From contig DFRF01000126.1 in assembly GCA_002378125.1 (NCBI GenBank), positions 493-11,324 on the forward strand: a stretch of 10,832 bases of DNA, given 5' to 3'. This DNA comes from Rhodospirillaceae bacterium UBA3470 (lineage in GTDB: Bacteria > Pseudomonadota > Alphaproteobacteria > Rhodospirillales > Casp-alpha2). This document shows, in pieces, positions 1 through 7,267 of the stretch. The translations under genes were made by a program, and so were the position numbers. A model generated the notes under the pieces. It searched no databases and had not been told where the DNA came from. It saw only the letters and a list, made by a program, of their open reading frames with translations. The first letter of the stretch is position 1. Each line of letters starts with the position of its first letter.

Positions 1-696
1 CTGGCGGGTGAAGGACCCCGACATGACCAGGGTGCCGGCCTCCAGTCGCCGGCCAAACCCGGCGAGCTTGCCAGCCAGCCAACGAATAGACTCCAAGGGC
101 GTGCCCAGGACCTCGGCGCCGGTCGCGAGCTCCTGTTCTACACCGTTGATGGAAACCACCGCCTCGACCTCGGCCAAGTCCACATCTCCTTGGAACGGCA
201 CGAAGGCGCCGGTGACATAGGCGTGCTGCTGGGCGTTGCCGGCGATGGCCAACGGAAAGTCGGCGCCAAGGGCGCTGCGCCGTTCGATAATCTCGAGCGC
301 TGGGGCGATGCTATCAATGGCGTCCGCTGCGCCGGCTAAGGACACATCCGGGCCTTCCAACGGTTTCCCCAGGCGTAGGCAAAGCTCGTTCTCAAACCCC
401 GGCCCGTGCAGGGTATCGAAATCGAATGTCGTCGGGGCCGGCCGCTGCCCTGACACCAGTAAGTGACCGAGGCATGGTTCGTGAACGCCTTGCTGGCGTT
501 GCATGGCCACGGACGTTAGCCCAACCTTCCAGCCGGCCAGCGCTTCGCCGGCCGCCTCGCGCAGCGTCAGCAGTTCGAACTGCACCGCATAGGCGTCATC
601 GGCGGCGATGGTTCCTTCCAGGGTTTTGGCGAACAATGTGTTCGCGTCGTAGGCCGCGTGGAGCTGGCGGGCGGCGTTGTCGTTGGTGAGAGGCAT
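1..696 (-). CDS. 2-keto-4-pentenoate hydratase family protein (MhpD-like, FAH superfamily), partial
   Basis: The reverse strand is open without a stop from an ATG at 696 to the left edge, giving 232 codons of a family usually about 260-270 residues long, so only a short C-terminal piece is missing. MhpD-type enzymes add water to 2-hydroxypenta-2,4-dienoate, or decarboxylate related 2-oxo acids, in meta-cleavage pathways of aromatic degradation in the cytoplasm. The family signature is visible: GWKVGLTS with Lys57, the metal-ligand pair E102-N-E104 in FENEL, a third acidic ligand E135 in PALEIIERR, and the C-terminal GTLVMSGSF near residues 220-230. An AAAGGA lies about 12 nt before the ATG, a loose ribosome binding site. 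The gene diverges from the uup-like gene. The exact substrate cannot be told: hydratase, 4-oxalocrotonate decarboxylase and unassigned FAH members look alike here. No other aromatic degradation gene is visible in the window. Confidence 0.87.
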   Translation of the reverse strand, partial: MPLTNDNAARQLHAAYDANTLFAKTLEGTIAADDAYAVQFELLTLREAAGEALAGWKVGLTSVAMQRQQGVHEPCLGHLLVSGQRPAPTTFDFDTLHGPGFENELCLRLGKPLEGPDVSLAGAADAIDSIAPALEIIERRSALGADFPLAIAGNAQQHAYVTGAFVPFQGDVDLAEVEAVVSINGVEQELATGAEVLGTPLESIRWLAGKLAGFGRRLEAGTLVMSGSFTRQ

Positions 697-721
697 ATCC
701 GTCAGTGTCCTTTGTGCTGAG

Positions 722-761
722 GGGGTGCAAGTTTTGCAAAACCGTGGACGAAAGGCACCCC
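722..761. promoter_or_regulatory. Nested inverted repeat with 12-bp palindrome, candidate operator
   Basis: A perfect palindrome GTTTTGCAAAAC occupies 731-742. It sits inside a larger inverted repeat with arms GGGGTGC (722-728) and GCACCCC (755-761). The site lies in the divergent intergenic space, 35 to 65 nt upstream of the hydratase ATG at 696. A 12-bp perfect palindrome there is typical in form of a dimeric repressor site, and on the minus strand it would fall just downstream of the candidate promoter. The outer arms could instead form an RNA hairpin; on the plus strand the right arm is followed by TTTT, so a weak terminator-like reading is also possible. No regulator gene is present in the window, so the binding protein is unknown. 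Confidence 0.4.
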
Positions 762-767
762 TTTTGC

Positions 768-795
768 GTTACAGATTTTGAACAATATGTGCCAA
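768..795 (-). promoter_or_regulatory. Candidate sigma70 promoter of the hydratase gene
   Basis: On the minus strand TTGGCA (795-790) matches the -35 consensus at 5 of 6 positions. It is followed after 16 nt by TGTAAC (773-768), which matches the -10 consensus at 4 of 6. Transcription would start near 762, placing the 731-742 palindrome about 20-30 nt into the transcript. This is a pattern match only. Confidence 0.35.
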
Positions 796-894
796 GGGGC
801 TTTCGCTCCAGGTTGTGAGATCGTACCCTTGCCACCGTGCGTAACGACCAGTCCCATTATCCCCTTTTCGCTAACGAATTTCGACATCCTGCCC

Positions 895-2700
895 ATGGCC
901 CCGCCGCTGCTCTTGTTGACCGACATTCACCTGACTTTCGGTGGCACGCCGCTGTTGGAGGGTGCGAACATGAGCGTGTCCGCTGGCGAGCGCTTATGCC
1001 TGGTGGGGCGAAACGGGTCGGGTAAATCGACCCTGCTTAAGATGGCGGCAGCGCAGATGGATCCTGACGCTGGCGAGCGGTTCTTGCAGCCGGGTACCAC
1101 CGTGCGCTACCTGCCTCAGGAGCCCGATTTGTCGGCATTCGCGACGGTCTGGGATTACGTCGCCGATGGCCTGTCCCCGGGCGATGATCAGCAGTTTGGT
1201 CGGCGGATTTTGGCGAAACTGGGTCTTACGGGTGATGAGGGGACGGGGCACCTGTCGGGCGGCGAGACCCGGCGCGCGGCCCTGGTCCGCACCCTCGCGC
1301 CGGAGCCGGACATTCTCTTGTTGGACGAGCCCACCAACCACCTGGACCTGCCGGCTATCGAATGGCTGGAGATGGAACTGCGCACCAGCCGTGCCGCGGT
1401 GGTACTTATATCGCACGACAGACGTTTTCTGGAAACCCTGTCGAAAGCCACGGTCTGGATCGACCGCGGCGTGTGCCGGCGCCTGGATAAGGGCTTTGCA
1501 CATTTCGAGGAATGGCGAGACGGAATCCTAGAGGACGAAGAGGTCCTGCGCCACAAGATGGACCGGAAGATCGCCCGTGAGACGCGCTGGCTAAACCGGG
1601 GGGTCACGGCCCGGCGCAAGCGCAACATGGGCCGGCTTCGTGCGCTGATTCAGTTGCGAAAGGATTGGCGCAACCTGAGGCGGGCGGCGGGCATGGTGGA
1701 AATGACGGCATTGGAAAGCCGGCGCTCGGGGAAGCGAGTGATTGAGGCTAAGGGCATTGTCAAAGCCTATGACGGCAATACGGTTGTAAAGGATTTCTCC
1801 ACTCGCATCCTGCGCGGCGACCGGATCGGTATTGTTGGCCCTAACGGTGCGGGAAAAACGACGCTTCTGAACATGCTGACGGGCAACGGCGAACCCGATG
1901 CCGGCACGGTGGACGTTGGCTCCAACATCGACCTAATGACCCTGGATCAGAAGCGTGAGAGCTTGGAGGGGGCGACGCGTCTAGCCGATGCCCTGACTGG
2001 CAAGAGCGGTGACAGCGTCACCGTCGGCGGCCAGCAAAAGCACGTTATGAGTTATATGCAGGATTTTTTATTCGCCCCCGAGCAGGCGCGGACCCAAATT
2101 AGCGCGCTGTCCGGCGGTGAACGCGGTAGGCTCATGCTGGCTCGGGCCTTTGCCCGGCCGTCGAACGTCTTGGTCCTGGATGAGCCGACCAATGACCTAG
2201 ACCTCGAGACCCTCGATCTGCTACAGGAATTGTTGGCCGACTACAATGGCACGGTTATCCTGGCCAGCCACGACCGGGATTTCCTCGACCGCGTGGTGAC
2301 ATCGGTGATCGCGTCGGAAGGGAGCGGTCGGTGGGTCGAGTACGCAGGCGGTTATACGGATATGCTGATGCAGCGTGGCGACACACCAGAGCGCGAGACG
2401 GTGGCGGCGCTAAAACCCAGAGCCGCAGCCCCCAAGGATAAAAAGGTGCCGAAAACCAAAACGAAGCTTTCCTACAAGGACCAGTATATGCTGGAAACCT
2501 TGCCGGGAGAGATGGAGATGCTGCAGCGTGCAATCGACCACCATCAGGCAACCTTGGCCGAGACCGACTTGTTTGCGCGTGATCCTGCTCGGTTTAAAAC
2601 AGCGGCTGATGGCTTGGCAAAGGCGGAGGCAGATCTGTCGATGGCGGAGGATCGCTGGCTGGAGCTTGAGATATTGCGCGATGAAATGGACGGGAATTGA
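895..2700 (+). CDS. uup: ABC-F family ATPase, Uup type
   Basis: A 601-residue soluble protein with two ABC ATPase domains and no membrane segment, as expected for ABC-F translation factors, which bind the ribosomal E site. Domain 1 has Walker A GRNGSGKST (38-46), signature LSGGE (120-124) and Walker B ILLLDEPTNHLD from 140. Domain 2 has GPNGAGKTT (315-323), LSGGE (405-409) and VLVLDEPTNDLD from 425. Both catalytic glutamates (E145, E430) are present. The Arg/Lys-rich linker at about 220-270 is the tRNA-interaction region, and a charged helical C-terminal domain from about residue 524 is the Uup DNA-binding coiled coil. The frame stays open upstream to an ATG at 778, but those 39 residues do not look like the family, while MAPPLLLLTDIHLTFGG does, so I take the ATG at 895. 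No Shine-Dalgarno precedes it. Uup affects 50S function and, in E. coli, precise transposon excision. Confidence 0.93.
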   Translation: MAPPLLLLTDIHLTFGGTPLLEGANMSVSAGERLCLVGRNGSGKSTLLKMAAAQMDPDAGERFLQPGTTVRYLPQEPDLSAFATVWDYVADGLSPGDDQQFGRRILAKLGLTGDEGTGHLSGGETRRAALVRTLAPEPDILLLDEPTNHLDLPAIEWLEMELRTSRAAVVLISHDRRFLETLSKATVWIDRGVCRRLDKGFAHFEEWRDGILEDEEVLRHKMDRKIARETRWLNRGVTARRKRNMGRLRALIQLRKDWRNLRRAAGMVEMTALESRRSGKRVIEAKGIVKAYDGNTVVKDFSTRILRGDRIGIVGPNGAGKTTLLNMLTGNGEPDAGTVDVGSNIDLMTLDQKRESLEGATRLADALTGKSGDSVTVGGQQKHVMSYMQDFLFAPEQARTQISALSGGERGRLMLARAFARPSNVLVLDEPTNDLDLETLDLLQELLADYNGTVILASHDRDFLDRVVTSVIASEGSGRWVEYAGGYTDMLMQRGDTPERETVAALKPRAAAPKDKKVPKTKTKLSYKDQYMLETLPGEMEMLQRAIDHHQATLAETDLFARDPARFKTAADGLAKAEADLSMAEDRWLELEILRDEMDGN

Positions 2701-2737
2701 TTGCGTGAGGCCTGTCCGCATCATGGCCGTCTGGGGC

Positions 2738-2745
2738 AAAGGAGG
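2738..2745 (+). promoter_or_regulatory. Strong RBS that sets the GTG start of the carboxyltransferase
   Basis: AAAGGAGG lies 6 nt before GTG at 2752. The reading frame is open back to a TTG at 2701, directly after the uup stop, but the perfect Shine-Dalgarno and the family-like N-terminus MAEDWQPELDELRRRQ both select GTG 2752. Confidence 0.85.
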
Positions 2746-2751
2746 ACGGCT

Positions 2752-4311
2752 GTGGCAGAAGACTGGCAACCGGAACTTGATGAACTGAGACGCCGTCAGG
2801 CCGACGTGCGGGAAATGGGCGGTAAGGAACGGGTCCAGCGCCAACATGACGCCGGACGCCTGACCGTGCGCGAGCGCATTCATTCCATGGCCGATCGCGG
2901 CACCTTCCACGAGATTGGCACCGTTGCAGGCGATGCGGAGTATGATGTCAACGGTGATCTAGTCAAACTGAACGCGTCAAACAATGTCATGGGCCGGGCT
3001 AAGGTTGATGGGCGCCCGGTCGTCATATCCGGCGATGACTTTACGCAGCGCGGCGGGTCCGCCGACGCGACCATCAGGGAAAAGGCCGCCTACCCCGAGG
3101 AGATGGCCCGAGACTTGCGGGTTCCGATCATCCGGCTGATCGAGGGCTCGGGCGGCGGCGGCTCCGTGAAGACCATCGAGACCACAGGCCGACCCAACCT
3201 GCCGGGCGGCATCGGAACCAAGTATGACATGATGCTTCAAAACATGGGCTACATCCCCTGCGTTGCCCTTGGGCTTGGGTCGGTGGCGGGCCTCGGTGCG
3301 GCGAAGTTGGCGGCCAGCCACTACTCGGTGATGGTCAAGGAAACCGCGGCCGTCTTCGTTGCCGGCCCGCCGGTGGTCTCCGGCCTGGGTGAGAATCTGT
3401 CGAAGCAAGAATTGGGCGGTTGGCGCATTCAGTTGGCCGCTGGGGCCGTCGATGACGCGGTGGACATGGAGGAGCAAGCCTTCGAAAAAGCGCGGACGTT
3501 CCTATCATATCTGCCGTCCTCCATTGACGAGGTGGCCGACCGCGTACCCGCCAATGACCCCGTCGGTCGACGCGAGGAGGGCCTCTTCTCTATCGTACCC
3601 AAGGACCCAAAGCAGGTCTACAAGATGCGCCGGATCATCAATGCCGTCGTCGACCGGGGGTCGTTTTTTGAGATGGGGGCTTTATTCGGCCGTCCCATCA
3701 TCACCGGTTTCGCCCGCCTGGACGGCTGGCCCATCGCCTTAATGGCGTCCGATCCGTTCTTTTCCGGTGGGGCCTGGACGACAGACGCTTGTGAGAAGCT
3801 CATCCGGTTTGTCGACATGGCTCAGACCTTCCATCTGCCGATCGTTTACTTGGCGGATTGCCCGGGTTTCGCTGTTGGCCTAGAGGCGGAGAAGACCCGG
3901 ACCATACGTGCTGGCGTGCGCGCAATGGCGGCAATCAGCCAGACCACCGTGCCCTGGTGCTCAATAATTGTGCGCAACGCGTTTGGTATTGCCGGCGGGG
4001 CGCACCGGCCAGCGGGACGCTATTCTTCGCGCTACGCTTGGGTGTCGGGTGCCTGGGGCTCGTTGCCGCTGGCTGGTGGGATCGAAGCCGCCTACAGGGC
4101 CGATCTTGACGTGGCCGACGACCCGGAGGCAAAATTAGCGGAGATTGAGGAACGGCTGGAAAAATTGCGCTCTCCGTTCCGCACAGCGGAGACCTTCGCG
4201 GTGGAGGAGATTATTGATCCCCGGGAGACGCGACCATTGTTGTGTGAGTTCGCCAATCTAGCAGCGAAGCGGCGGGAAGTCGGGACGTCTTCTTTTGGGA
4301 TGAGGCCGTAA
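2752..4311 (+). CDS. Acyl-CoA carboxylase carboxyltransferase (beta) subunit, propionyl-CoA carboxylase beta-like
   Basis: A 519-residue protein with the two crotonase-like lobes of biotin-dependent carboxyltransferases (AccD/PccB/MccB family), the usual length for beta subunits. It transfers a carboxyl group from carboxybiotin to an acyl-CoA in the cytoplasm. The N-terminal lobe shows the glycine-rich GSGGGGSVK stretch and the oxyanion-hole motif GSVAGLGA (176-183). The C-terminal lobe has LADCPGF (367-373) and FGIAGGAH (411-418), with YRADL and the FRTAE...VEEIIDPRETRPLL end typical of the family. It follows uup by 51 nt on the same strand, so co-transcription is likely. No biotin carboxylase or biotin carrier (alpha) gene is in the window, so the partner must be elsewhere. 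Which acyl-CoA it uses (acetyl, propionyl, methylcrotonyl, other) cannot be decided. The gene ends convergently, 89 nt from the rlmH stop. Confidence 0.9.
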   Translation: MAEDWQPELDELRRRQADVREMGGKERVQRQHDAGRLTVRERIHSMADRGTFHEIGTVAGDAEYDVNGDLVKLNASNNVMGRAKVDGRPVVISGDDFTQRGGSADATIREKAAYPEEMARDLRVPIIRLIEGSGGGGSVKTIETTGRPNLPGGIGTKYDMMLQNMGYIPCVALGLGSVAGLGAAKLAASHYSVMVKETAAVFVAGPPVVSGLGENLSKQELGGWRIQLAAGAVDDAVDMEEQAFEKARTFLSYLPSSIDEVADRVPANDPVGRREEGLFSIVPKDPKQVYKMRRIINAVVDRGSFFEMGALFGRPIITGFARLDGWPIALMASDPFFSGGAWTTDACEKLIRFVDMAQTFHLPIVYLADCPGFAVGLEAEKTRTIRAGVRAMAAISQTTVPWCSIIVRNAFGIAGGAHRPAGRYSSRYAWVSGAWGSLPLAGGIEAAYRADLDVADDPEAKLAEIEERLEKLRSPFRTAETFAVEEIIDPRETRPLLCEFANLAAKRREVGTSSFGMRP

Positions 4312-4400
4312 GACCGTACGCCGCATCTGAAAACGCCTTGATAAGGTCTGGGGATGCTCGGGTTGGTCACGCTTCAGTTCATCGCTGCAGGTGAGGTAAT

Positions 4401-4859
4401 TTACCCCCGATGATAGGGATGGCCTGACAAAATTGCCTGCGCCCGATAAAGCTGTTCTGCCAACATGGCGCGGACCATCATGTGCGGCCACGTCTGCGGA
4501 CCCAGAGATAATTTTAGATCAGCGCGTTGCAGCACCGCCCGATCAAGCCCGTCCGCCCCGCCGATCACGAACGCGGTCGACCGAACCCCATCATCGCGCC
4601 AACGGTCCAGTGCCTCTGCAAGGGCGCGGCTCGAGAGCCCCTTACCGATGCCATCCAGGACGACGATTCGCGCGCCGTCGGGCACCGCGTTCAGAAGCAA
4701 TTGACCTTCACTGCGCGTTAATTCAGCGCCACTCAGGCGCTTCTTCTCTTCCACTTCCTTCAATTGAAGCCGTGGTTGAATGCGTTTCTCGTAAAGTTCG
4801 TACAAAGCCCTTTCCGGGCCTGCTTTCCAACGGCCCACGGCCACGATCAAATTCTGCAT
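4401..4859 (-). CDS. rlmH: 23S rRNA (pseudouridine1915-N3)-methyltransferase RlmH
   Basis: A 152-residue SPOUT-class methyltransferase that methylates pseudouridine 1915 in helix 69 of 23S rRNA on 70S ribosomes, using S-adenosylmethionine. Visible family blocks are the N-terminal MQNLIVAVGRWKAGPE, the central LDGIGKGLSS, the cofactor-loop FVIGGADGL, and the C-terminal WPHMMVRAMLAEQLYRA ending in HPYHRG, the usual terminus that reaches into the active site. I choose ATG 4859 because the first beta strand begins there. GTG 4871 and TTG 4874 are in-frame alternatives that add only 4-5 residues, and no start has a strong ribosome binding site. It is the last gene of the obgE-to-rlmH cluster, 28 nt after the rsfS stop. 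Pairing with rsfS is widely conserved in bacteria. Confidence 0.94.
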   Translation of the reverse strand: MQNLIVAVGRWKAGPERALYELYEKRIQPRLQLKEVEEKKRLSGAELTRSEGQLLLNAVPDGARIVVLDGIGKGLSSRALAEALDRWRDDGVRSTAFVIGGADGLDRAVLQRADLKLSLGPQTWPHMMVRAMLAEQLYRAQAILSGHPYHRG

Positions 4860-4887
4860 CCCGCTCTGCACCAACCGCGACCGCTGG

Positions 4888-5283
4888 TCATGAATGTCGA
4901 GAGACGCCAGCGCTCAGCGCTTCGGCGGTATCGTCGCTCGGCGCGTTGATCCAGATCTTCTCAAGGTTATAGAACTCCCGGACTTCCGGACGAAACAAGT
5001 GCACAATGATATCACCCGCGTCGATCAAAACCCAGTCGCAATTTTTCAAACCCTCAACGGCGATACTTTTGAGGCCCATTGCCTTCATGCGGCGTTGGAT
5101 ATGATCGGCCATGGCGCTCACGTGGCGCTGCGAAGTTCCTGAGGCAATGACCAGATAATCGGCGATGGCGGTCTTGCCGGACAAGTCGGTCACGACGATG
5201 TTCTCGGCCTTATCGTCGTCAAGGGATTTTTTCGCCAACTGCAGAAGATCTCCAGCCAGCGGGATCCGTTTCGATTGGGCTAT
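4888..5283 (-). CDS. rsfS: Ribosome silencing factor RsfS (RsfA/Iojap/DUF143), start codon uncertain
   Basis: RsfS binds uL14 on the 50S subunit and blocks joining with 30S, lowering translation in starvation. The conserved core is clear: SLDDDKAENIVVTDLSGKTAIADYLVIASGTSQRHV, then VEGLKNCDWVLIDAGDIIVHLFRPEVREFYNLEKIW (described here in two parts). The start is odd. The frame has no ATG or GTG between the nadD stop and the core. A textbook ribosome binding site (AGAGGAGA, 5297-5290) stands 6 nt before an ATA codon at 5283, which would give 131 residues and keep the whole first helix (AGDLLQLAKKSLDDD). The nearest conventional start, TTG 5238, gives 116 residues, has only a distant GGAG and cuts into that helix. 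I report the ATA start as more likely, with about even confidence. The gene lies 50 nt after nadD and 28 nt before rlmH. Confidence 0.9.
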   Translation of the reverse strand: MAQSKRIPLAGDLLQLAKKSLDDDKAENIVVTDLSGKTAIADYLVIASGTSQRHVSAMADHIQRRMKAMGLKSIAVEGLKNCDWVLIDAGDIIVHLFRPEVREFYNLEKIWINAPSDDTAEALSAGVSRHS

Positions 5284-5289
5284 GGGAAC

Positions 5290-5297
5290 TCTCCTCT
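5290..5297 (-). promoter_or_regulatory. Strong RBS preceding an ATA codon (rsfS)
   Basis: On the minus strand AGAGGAGA is followed after 6 nt by ATA-GCC in the rsfS frame. The spacing is ideal for initiation, yet no ATG, GTG or TTG in this frame lies within reach of it. Confidence 0.6.
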
Positions 5298-5333
5298 CGT
5301 CTGTTGCCCTTGCGTTGCGGCCCGCACCCAGGG

Positions 5334-5981
5334 TTATACGCGCGCGATCCTGATTTTGGTGGCGGATACCGGGTTGAGGGGCCGTTTGAACAGCACCCAG
5401 GCCGGCGCCGGCCGGGTTGCCAAGCTCCTCGCGCGGTATGGTTTGATGCGGTACTTGGCGAAACGCCGAGCCGCCTTCGACTTCTCGGCACGTAAAGAAT
5501 AGGTGGGACGTGCGAAAACCGCAACGGGAACCGTGTGGAATATCTGTGACCAGCCCCGCCATCGGTGGATCTGACACAGGTTGTCGGCACCCATAAGCCA
5601 TACGAACTGGGCTTCTGGATACCAATCCTTCAAGGCTGCCAAAGTCTCGGTGGTGAAGGTTGTATCCAGTTGCGTCTCGATGTCTGTCACCTGAATGGGA
5701 TGATGGGCGGCAACGAGTTGGGCGTCACGAAAGCGTCTCGCGAGGGGTGTCATGCCATCTTCCGACTTGAGCGGATTTTGCGGTGTCACCAGCCACCATA
5801 TCTCGTCCAGTTCTAGGAGATCAATGGCGCGCAGGCTGACGTCAAGATGACCCTCGTGGGCTGGATTGAAAGAGCCCCCCAGGAGGCCGATGCGCCGTCC
5901 CTCCCTCACGCTGGCGGGCACGTGCCAGGCGTTGCCCTTGGGCGAATATAGTGAACGTTTGCCGGGGGTGAGGGTTTTCAA
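5334..5981 (-). CDS. nadD: Nicotinate-nucleotide adenylyltransferase NadD
   Basis: NadD joins nicotinate mononucleotide and ATP to make deamido-NAD in NAD synthesis, in the cytoplasm. Counting from the TTG at 5981 (215 residues), the nucleotidyltransferase motif GGSFNPAHEGH is at 35-45, with both histidines of HxGH (42 and 45). It is followed by WWLVTPQNPLK, which contacts the nicotinate side in the family, then WLMGADNL, and the C-terminal ATP-binding SATKIR (206-211) just before the end. The start is uncertain: TTG 5981 lies 10 nt after the proA stop without a ribosome binding site, and GTG 5921 or GTG 5909 would trim 20 or 24 residues ahead of the conserved RRIGLLGGSF. None has a well-placed Shine-Dalgarno, so translational coupling to proA is plausible. 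Confidence 0.94.
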   Translation of the reverse strand: MKTLTPGKRSLYSPKGNAWHVPASVREGRRIGLLGGSFNPAHEGHLDVSLRAIDLLELDEIWWLVTPQNPLKSEDGMTPLARRFRDAQLVAAHHPIQVTDIETQLDTTFTTETLAALKDWYPEAQFVWLMGADNLCQIHRWRGWSQIFHTVPVAVFARPTYSLRAEKSKAARRFAKYRIKPYRARSLATRPAPAWVLFKRPLNPVSATKIRIARV

Positions 5982-5991
5982 GGGTCGCGGG

Positions 5992-7257
5992 CTATGGACG
6001 GCACTGTCCGCTGCCGCGGACTACGTATTTCATTGATGTCAGCTGCTCCAGCCCTACCGGACCGCGGGCGTGCAGTTTCCCCGTAGAGATACCGATCTCC
6101 GCGCCCATTCCAAATTCGCCACCGTCGGCGAATTGGGTCGACGTATTGACCATGACAATGGCACTGTCGACATCGTTGAGAAAAGCCTCTGCCGTGTCTG
6201 CGTTCTCCGTGATGATCGCCTCCGTGTGGTTAGAGCCGTATTCGGTGATGTGGTCGACGGCCGCGGTCAGACCGTCCACGGTGCGCACCGAAATGATAGA
6301 ATCTAGGTATTCTGTGTTCCAGTCCTCGTCCGAGGCTGGTAGGACCCGCTTATCGGTGTCTTGCGCGTCGGCATCGCCACGGACCTCGCAACCGGCATCC
6401 GCCAACTTGTCGATGATATGGGTCAGGAGGGGAAGTGCGCCACGGTCGATCAGTAGGGTTTCCGTCGCTCCGCAAATGCCGGTGCGCCGCATCTTGGCGT
6501 TGAGGACGATGCTTTGCGCCATCTCGGGGTCGGCATCCACCGTCACGTAAGTATGGCAGATCCCTTCAAGGTGCTTGAACAAGGGCACGCGGCTCTCGGT
6601 CGAGACCCGTTCTATGAGCGATTTGCCGCCACGTGGCACGATCACGTCGATATGGTTGACCATAGTCAGCATCTCACCTACAGCCGCGCGATCGCGGGTC
6701 GGTACTCTTTGAACCGCCGCGGCTGGCAGGCCAGCGTCCTGCAGGCCTTCGGATAAGCATTGTAGGATGGCGCCTGACGAATGGAAGCTCTCTGATCCGC
6801 CGCGCAGGATCGCTGCGTTACCCGCTTTCAGGCAGAGCGCGCCCGCGTCCGCCGTGACGTTGGGTCGGCTCTCGTATATGACGCCGATGACGCCCAAGGG
6901 CGTGCGCCGGCGTTCGATCTGCAGGCCGTTTGGCCGGTCCCAGGCATCCGTGACCGCGCCCACGGGATCGGGCAGGGCAACGATATCGTCCAAGCCTTTC
7001 GCCATGTCCTCGATGCGCCCCTCATCTAGGGTCAACCGGTCGAGCATGGCCTTGGTCAGGCCATTATCCTCGCCGAAGGCCATGTCCTTGGCGTTCTCCG
7101 ACATGATCCGGTTCTGGTTACGGCGTAGCGCTCCGGCGGCGCCCGACAAGGCGGCATTCTTAGCTTTCGTTGATGCAGTGGTCAGTTGGCGTGCCGCATC
7201 CTTTGCGGCCTCGCCGATGCCGTGCATCAGCTCAGGAATGTTGGTGTTATCAGTCAT
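5992..7257 (-). CDS. proA: Glutamate-5-semialdehyde dehydrogenase (gamma-glutamyl phosphate reductase) ProA
   Basis: ProA reduces gamma-glutamyl phosphate with NADPH to glutamate-5-semialdehyde, the second step of proline synthesis, acting directly on the unstable ProB product. The 421-residue length matches the family (E. coli about 417). Visible signatures are TPLGVIGVIYESRPNVTAD around 119-137, the cofactor-side LCLKAGNAAILRGGSES, and the catalytic cysteine C262 in MRRTGICGATETLL; the C-terminal ALDH-like part ends LTSMKYVVRGSGQ. The start is ATG 7257 with TGAGG about 8 nt upstream; this ribosome binding site overlaps the proB stop codon, so the two genes are translationally coupled with a 10-nt gap. 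Confidence 0.97.
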   Translation of the reverse strand: MTDNTNIPELMHGIGEAAKDAARQLTTASTKAKNAALSGAAGALRRNQNRIMSENAKDMAFGEDNGLTKAMLDRLTLDEGRIEDMAKGLDDIVALPDPVGAVTDAWDRPNGLQIERRRTPLGVIGVIYESRPNVTADAGALCLKAGNAAILRGGSESFHSSGAILQCLSEGLQDAGLPAAAVQRVPTRDRAAVGEMLTMVNHIDVIVPRGGKSLIERVSTESRVPLFKHLEGICHTYVTVDADPEMAQSIVLNAKMRRTGICGATETLLIDRGALPLLTHIIDKLADAGCEVRGDADAQDTDKRVLPASDEDWNTEYLDSIISVRTVDGLTAAVDHITEYGSNHTEAIITENADTAEAFLNDVDSAIVMVNTSTQFADGGEFGMGAEIGISTGKLHARGPVGLEQLTSMKYVVRGSGQCRP

Positions 7258-7267
7258 GTCGGTTGCC

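Noticed and set aside
4330..4346. CCTT-ATC-AAGG hairpin followed by CGTTTT on the minus strand, as an rlmH operon terminator
   Set aside because: A 4-bp stem with a G-interrupted, four-T tail is too weak to call; no better terminator was seen in the 89-nt convergent gap.
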